Shown: one piece after another, positions 59,907 to 64,000 of the stretch
How positions within the stretch are numbered: the stretch's first letter is position 1
Layout of the letters: each line of letters begins with the position of its first letter
DNA from: Datisca glomerata
Taxonomy: Eukaryota; Streptophyta; Magnoliopsida; Cucurbitales; Datiscaceae
Direction of reading: 5' to 3'
DNA length: 64,000 nt
Assembly (NCBI GenBank): GCA_003255025.1
Contig: QANY01011952.1
Location: 619,359-683,358 of the forward strand
Translations under genes and position numbers: made by a program
Notes under the pieces: generated by a model
Databases searched by the model: none
The model's input: only the letters and a program-made list of their open reading frames with translations
What the model was told of the DNA's origin: nothing

Positions 59907-61610
59907 GTGATGTTTGCCAAGCACTCTAGCTTGCAACATAGAAACAAAGGTCGAGTCAAAGCAGGCACGCCTGGCTAGAAATCAAGGTAAAAAGTGATGT
60001 ACGCTTAGCAGTCTAGCCTGCCAGATAAGATTAAGGGTCTTACAAGAGCAGCGACGTCTGGCTAGACATCAAGGCAAAAAATGATGTTTGTTGACCACCT
60101 TAACTCGCCAGACGAGATCAAGAGTCTAGCCAGAATAGGGACTTCTAGTTAGACATCAAGGTAAAAAATGATATTTGTCGAGCATCCTAGATCGCCACAC
60201 GGGATTAAGGGTCTAGCCAGAGTAGGCATGTCTAGCTAGACATCAAGGTAAAAAGTGATGTCTGCCAAAAACTCTAGCTCGCCACACTGGAATAAGGGTC
60301 TAGCCAGAGCAGGCATGCCTGGCTAGACATCAAGATAAAAAGTGAAGTCTATCGAGCACTATAGTTCGCCAGATGGGAACAATGATCTAGCCAGAGTAGG
60401 CATACCTGGCTAGACATCAATGCAAAAAATGATATATGTCAAGTACCCTAGCTTTCTAAACGAGATCAAGGGTCTAGCTATAGCAGACACGCCTGGTTAG
60501 ACATCAAGGAAAAAAGTGATGTCTATCGAACACCCTAGATCACCAAACGAGATCAGGGGTCTAGCTAGAGCATGCACGCCTGGTTAGACATCAAGGCAAA
60601 AAAATGATGTATGTTTAGCACCTAGCTTGCCAGACGAGATCAAGGGTCTAGCCAAGGCACACAAGTCCGACTTGACAATAAGGTAAAAAGTGATATCTAT
60701 CGAGCACTCTAGCTCACCAGATGGGAACAAGGGTCTAGCTAGAGCACGCATGTCTGGCTAGACATCAAAGTAAACAATGATGTATGTCGAGCACTCTAGC
60801 TTGTTAAAAAAGAACATGGGTCTTGCCTGAGCAGGCACGCCTGACTATACATCAATGTAAAATGTGATGTCTGTTAAGCACCCTAGCTCGCCATACAGAA
60901 GGGTCTAGCTAGAGCAGGCACGCCTGACTACAAATCAAGACAAAATGTGATGTCTGATTGAGCACTCGAGCTCGCCACTCAGGATCAAAGGTCTAGCTAG
61001 AGCAAACACACCTGACTAGATATCAAAGCAAAAAGTGATGTCTGCCAAGAACCTAAGCTCATCAGATGGGATCGAGGTCTAGCCCGAGCAGGCATGCTTG
61101 GCTAGAAATTAAGGTAAAAAATAATGTATGTTGACCACTCTAGCTCACCAAACAGGATCAAGGATCTAGCTAGACCAGACACACATTGTTAGACATCAAG
61201 GTAAAAAGTTATGTCCATCGAGAACCTTGCTCGCCAGACAGGATCTAGGGTCTATCCTGAGTAGGCACACTTAACTAGATATCAAGGAAAAAATGATGTA
61301 TATCGAGCACTCTAGCTCATCAGACAAGAATAAGGGTCTAACCAGAGTAGGCACGCCTTGCTAGACATCAAGGTCAAAAGTGATGTTGATCGGGCACTCT
61401 AGCTCACCAGATGGGATTAAGTTCTAACCAGAGCAGGTACGCCTGACTAGACATCAGGCAAAAAGTGATGTTTATCAAGCACCCTAGCTCGCTAGACGGG
61501 ATCAAGGGTCTAGTCAGAGCATGCACATCTAACTAGATATCAAAGCAAAAAGTGATGTTTGTCGGGCACTCTAGCTCGTCAAATGAGAATGAGGCCCTAG
61601 CCAGAGTAAG
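59907..61610 (+). repeat. ~87-bp tandem array, about twenty units, with internal hairpin motif
   Basis: Units begin (g/a)tgatgt(c/t)tgtcgagcac at 59907, 59994, 60081, about 60169, 60255, 60342, 60429, 60516 and so on to 61551, a mean spacing of 86 to 87 bp. The first ~42 bp of each unit resemble the 45-bp monomers upstream. The second ~45 bp (ggtctagccagagcaggca then cgcctggctagacatcaagg) contain a 10-bp inverted repeat, gtctagccag/ctggctagac, perfect for example at 60298..60328. The array thus changes period from a monomer to a two-part unit. Confidence 0.93.
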
Positions 61611-61997
61611 GGCCATGATGGAAATTGTCGAGACGATTCTATGCCCAACAAAGAAAACAAGAACGGGAAGAAAGAATAAGGGTTAGAAAATATTTTTACT
61701 GTTTCAGGAAGGAGAAGATGAAGAAAATGAGGAGGAAAACCGTCTATTTATTGGCCTTGACGAAGGTAACCGCTCATTTAATGGTCATTAAAATGGTCAG
61801 GTAATTAATCCCATTGGATACGGACGTCCCAACCAAAGGAACTTCAAGCACAAGTGTGTAGTGCCTGGGATGAACGAAGCTCCTAGCTTATCACGACTCA
61901 AATGTAGCTCGGACGAGGAGCTCGGACGAGGAGCTCGGATAAAGATGTCTTTGGAGTTGGGAGAATGAAGCCACTTAAGTTCTTGATTGAGGCAATT
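61611..61997 (+). other. 3' interior of the non-autonomous element
   Basis: About 390 bp between the array and the 3' LTR. It holds a short triplication of gctcggacgaggag (61909..61940). A purine-rich stretch (ttggagttgggagaatgaag, about 61952..61971) is the best polypurine-tract candidate, though it is not adjacent to the LTR. Confidence 0.5.
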
Positions 61998-62702
61998 GTT
62001 ATAGGTGTTTTCTCGAGCACCAATGACAAGACAACACACGTCACACTGCAACAGATAACCAATAACAAAGGAAGGTTTCTAAAGAGAGAAGAACCAACCT
62101 GACCTAGCCAGTCTCGAAGGCTCTCGGGTTGCATAAGCTTAGCACATGTATGACAGCATGGATCTAGTTCATGAAGAGATCTTGGATATCCCTGAGTGCT
62201 AGGAACATTATTATCCATTGAAAGTAACACCCCAGATGGCAGCTCCATACAGGCCCGAACACCTGACAAGTCCAATCGCCATGGCAGAATGTTAGATCAT
62301 CCCCTGATATGTCACCTCAAAAGCATATCGATTTTTAATATTCAATGCTTTATGTCAAAAGTCACCTCCTTTTCGTCCAATCAAGGACAACCAAGACAGA
62401 CATCGAGTCCTAAGAAGCTTCCTCAACACGCCCCCAAGGCTTCCTCGACATACTTCTCCAAGGCTTCATGTATAAATACCATATCTACAATAGTGCAAGG
62501 TAAGAAACCCTCCCCTATGAAAAAATCTACCAAAATTACTCCAGAATATTGACTTAGGCATCGGAGGCCCTTAGACCAGGTAACCACCCTTCGGTTCTCC
62601 TTGCATTCGGGTTCTTTGTTTGTGTTTTGTAGATCAGGCTAAGAGAGTTTACGAAGGAAGGAGAATGCATAAAGCTTTATTGCTGAACTTTTTGGTATAA
62701 CA
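61998..62702 (+). repeat. 3' LTR of the non-autonomous element (705 bp)
   Basis: Begins TGTTATAGGTGTTTTCTCGA and ends TTTGGTATAACA at 62702, followed by the target-site copy acagt and resumed copia sequence. Confidence 0.92.
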
Positions 62703-63822
62703 ACAGTATTTAAAGGAATAAAACTAGGTTAGTGACTAAAAAATTTCAACAAACTCAAGGGATTGACTTCAATAAAACCTTCAGTCATGTTGTTAAGCTC
62801 CACAATAATAAGATTAATTCTAAATCTAGTTGTCTTTTTGTTTGAATATCATGTAACTAGACGTTAATAATGCCTTCTCAGATGGAGTTATCAGAGAGAC
62901 AATGTATATGTCAAAACCAGAGGGATTTCAAGATTCATCTAAGCCTCATCACATTTGTAAATTAAACAAGGCATTGTATGTTTAAAGTAGGCTCAAAGAG
63001 CTTGGTATGTTAGATTAAAGGTTATTTTATCATAGTGTGGTTTCATTAATGCAAGGTCTTGATATTTTACTGTTTATTTTCATTACTTCAAAGATATAGT
63101 CTTTCTCTTAGTCTATATGGACAAATACTCATAAATCAGAATAATTCAATGTTACTTAAGAATGTTGTGTCAGATTTGAATAGATCTTTTATTTTAAAAG
63201 ATCTTGGATCAATTTATTATTTCCTAGGAGTGGAAGTTCTTATGAATGTGACAAGTCTTCATCTAACTCAAACCAAATATATAACATAGTTGTTAAGGAA
63301 AACGATGGGTACTTTGTTACTTACAAGTGTATCAATGATGTTACTTTGTTAGAAGTACCATTGGTGCACTACATTATCTAGCATTGACTTAACCTGATAT
63401 TGGGTTCTTGTCAACAAGTTGACTCAACTTTTGCATAAACCAACATATTTTCACTGGCGAGGTTGTAAAATGTTGTTGAGATATCTTAAAAGAACCATCA
63501 TAGAAGGTTTACATATTAAAACTTAAACATTTCTCACAATTCAAGCTGTTTCTGATGCAGATTGTGTAGGCGTTATTGAAGACATAAGGTCTACTGGGGC
63601 TTACATTATTTTTTTTGTGACAACCTTCTTTCATGTTCTTCTAAGAAGCAGGTGCTGAAATAAGTTTCTTTCAAGGCCTTTTGTAAAATTAAAACTGTCC
63701 TTAACTCAACCATTCATTCTATGGTGTGACAATGTAAGTGTCATTGCTTTATCATCAAATCCCATCATACATGCGAGGATAAAACATATTGAGTTGAATA
63801 TCTACTTCATCAGAGATAAAAT
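62703..63822 (+). pseudogene. copia C reverse transcriptase and RNase H
   Basis: Frame pieces read RLVTKKFQQTQGIDFNKTFS, then KPEGFQD-like and LNKALY-like blocks (62900..63000), then FILKDLGSIYYFLGVEVLMN (63059..63289). RLLRYLKRTIIEGLHI precedes the RNase H segment, with VSDADCVGVIEDIRSTGAYI (63550..63610), WCDNVSVIALSSNPIIHARI and KHIELNIYFIRDKI at 63720..63820. The YVDD site is destroyed (YGQIL). The C-terminus is cut at 63822 by a CACTA element. Confidence 0.85.
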
Positions 63823-64000
63823 CACTACAACAAAAAAGAGCTTAGATGATGATGAAAATCCATCATCAAAACCATTTAATGATGGAAAAATGACTATCAT
63901 CTATCAGACTGTTATCTAAACTAATTTTACCAGAAATCATCATCAAAAGGTGTCGCAAAACACTTTTGATGACAGAAAATCTCCGTCACTAAACGTGCCA
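63823..64000 (+). mobile_element. CACTA (En/Spm) transposon terminus, runs off right edge
   Basis: Begins CACTACAACAAAAAAGAGC, the typical plant CACTA terminal inverted repeat, exactly where copia RNase H sequence stops. Subterminal repeats follow: gatgatg/catcatc motifs, tgatggaaaa, and ccgtcactaaac near 63984. The 3-bp target copy would be aat (63820..63822). Only one end is visible. Confidence 0.8.

Larger units (their letters stand above)
57567..62702 (+). mobile_element. non-autonomous LTR retrotransposon (LARD-like) with internal tandem arrays
   Basis: Two LTRs (57567..58280 and 61998..62702) enclose a 3.7-kb interior. The 5' LTR is followed by attggcatcatctttggg, resembling the ATTGGCGCCGTCTGTGGG start of many plant gypsy interiors. 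The flanking pentamers are gcagt (57562..57566) and acagt (62703..62707), a target duplication with one change. The copia C reverse transcriptase is continuous across the site. No gag, protease, RT or integrase motif is visible on either strand. The interior consists of ~1.3 kb of unassigned sequence, a 2-kb tandem array and a short 3' segment. Mobilisation would need proteins supplied by another element. Confidence 0.88.
44897..63822 (+). mobile_element. Ty1/copia element C, opened by four nested insertions
   Basis: A plus-strand copia spread over 19 kb. Its own sequence lies at 44897..45764 (short 5' LTR, PBS, gag), 52498..53245 (gag end, protease), 56386..57566 (integrase pieces, RT start) and 62703..63822 (RT and RNase H). 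The gaps are filled by a gypsy element (45765..52497), a LINE (53246..56374), a non-autonomous LTR element (57567..62702) and a CACTA element from 63823. Across each gap the copia translation resumes at the expected place. No 3' LTR is within the window. It is the oldest layer of this cluster. Confidence 0.85.

Noticed and set aside
59597..61610. CRISPR-like regular array
   Set aside because: Units are contiguous and diverged along their whole length, with no constant repeat alternating with unique spacers, and the context is a plant LTR element.
61797..62275. Minus-strand frames of 84-125 codons
   Set aside because: They overlap the 3' LTR and repeat the frame seen in the 5' LTR at 57556..57804. 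This is LTR sequence, with no sign of coding selection.

Overview
This is an AT-rich stretch of a plant nuclear genome, almost certainly a eudicot. The evidence is an intact, intron-containing protein phosphatase 2A catalytic subunit gene with the plant-type 306-residue product, a CLE signalling-peptide gene, and plant-specific transposon families (Ty1/copia, Ty3/gypsy Athila-like and chromovirus-like, hAT, CACTA, a Tourist-like MITE, a plant LINE). I cannot name the species. Nothing bacterial, organellar or CRISPR-like is present.

Only two host genes are convincingly supported. The PP2A catalytic subunit gene (10378..13692, minus strand) has six exons that join in frame to exactly 306 codons plus a stop. 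A CLE25-like peptide gene (minus strand, exon 1 at 43940..44238, a proposed short exon 2 at 43050..43104) encodes a membrane-anchored or secreted precursor ending in a CLE dodecapeptide.

The rest is layered transposon debris. (i) 1..7372: a minus-strand copia element (A) that runs off the left edge. It has a 2.3-kb 5' LTR and has landed in a degraded hAT transposase gene (7373..9030). (ii) 15130..21400: a plus-strand Athila-like remnant whose 3' LTR is split by a 2.2-kb solo LTR of the copia A family, with a perfect 5-bp target duplication. (iii) 22813..28584: a second Athila-like element of the same family in opposite orientation, with a truncated 3' LTR. (iv) 28600..35630: a copia gag/protease scrap, LTR fragments and a minus-strand chromovirus-like gypsy pol relic without LTRs. 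(v) 36990..41930: copia element B, interrupted by a 3.1-kb gypsy-type solo LTR carrying a 56-bp tandem array. (vi) 44897..63822: copia element C, opened by four separate insertions: a gypsy element with both LTRs (45765..52497), a 5'-truncated LINE (53246..56374), a non-autonomous LTR element (57567..62702) and a CACTA transposon at the right edge (63823 onward).

The least ordinary object is the non-autonomous LTR element at 57567..62702. It has two ~0.7-kb LTRs and a PBS-like site but no recognisable protein. Its internal region is dominated by a 2-kb tandem array that starts as seven 45-bp units and changes into about twenty ~87-bp units, many of which contain a perfect 10-bp-stem inverted repeat. 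All retroelement coding regions seen here are broken by stops, frameshifts, deletions or active-site changes, so any mobilisation would depend on copies elsewhere.
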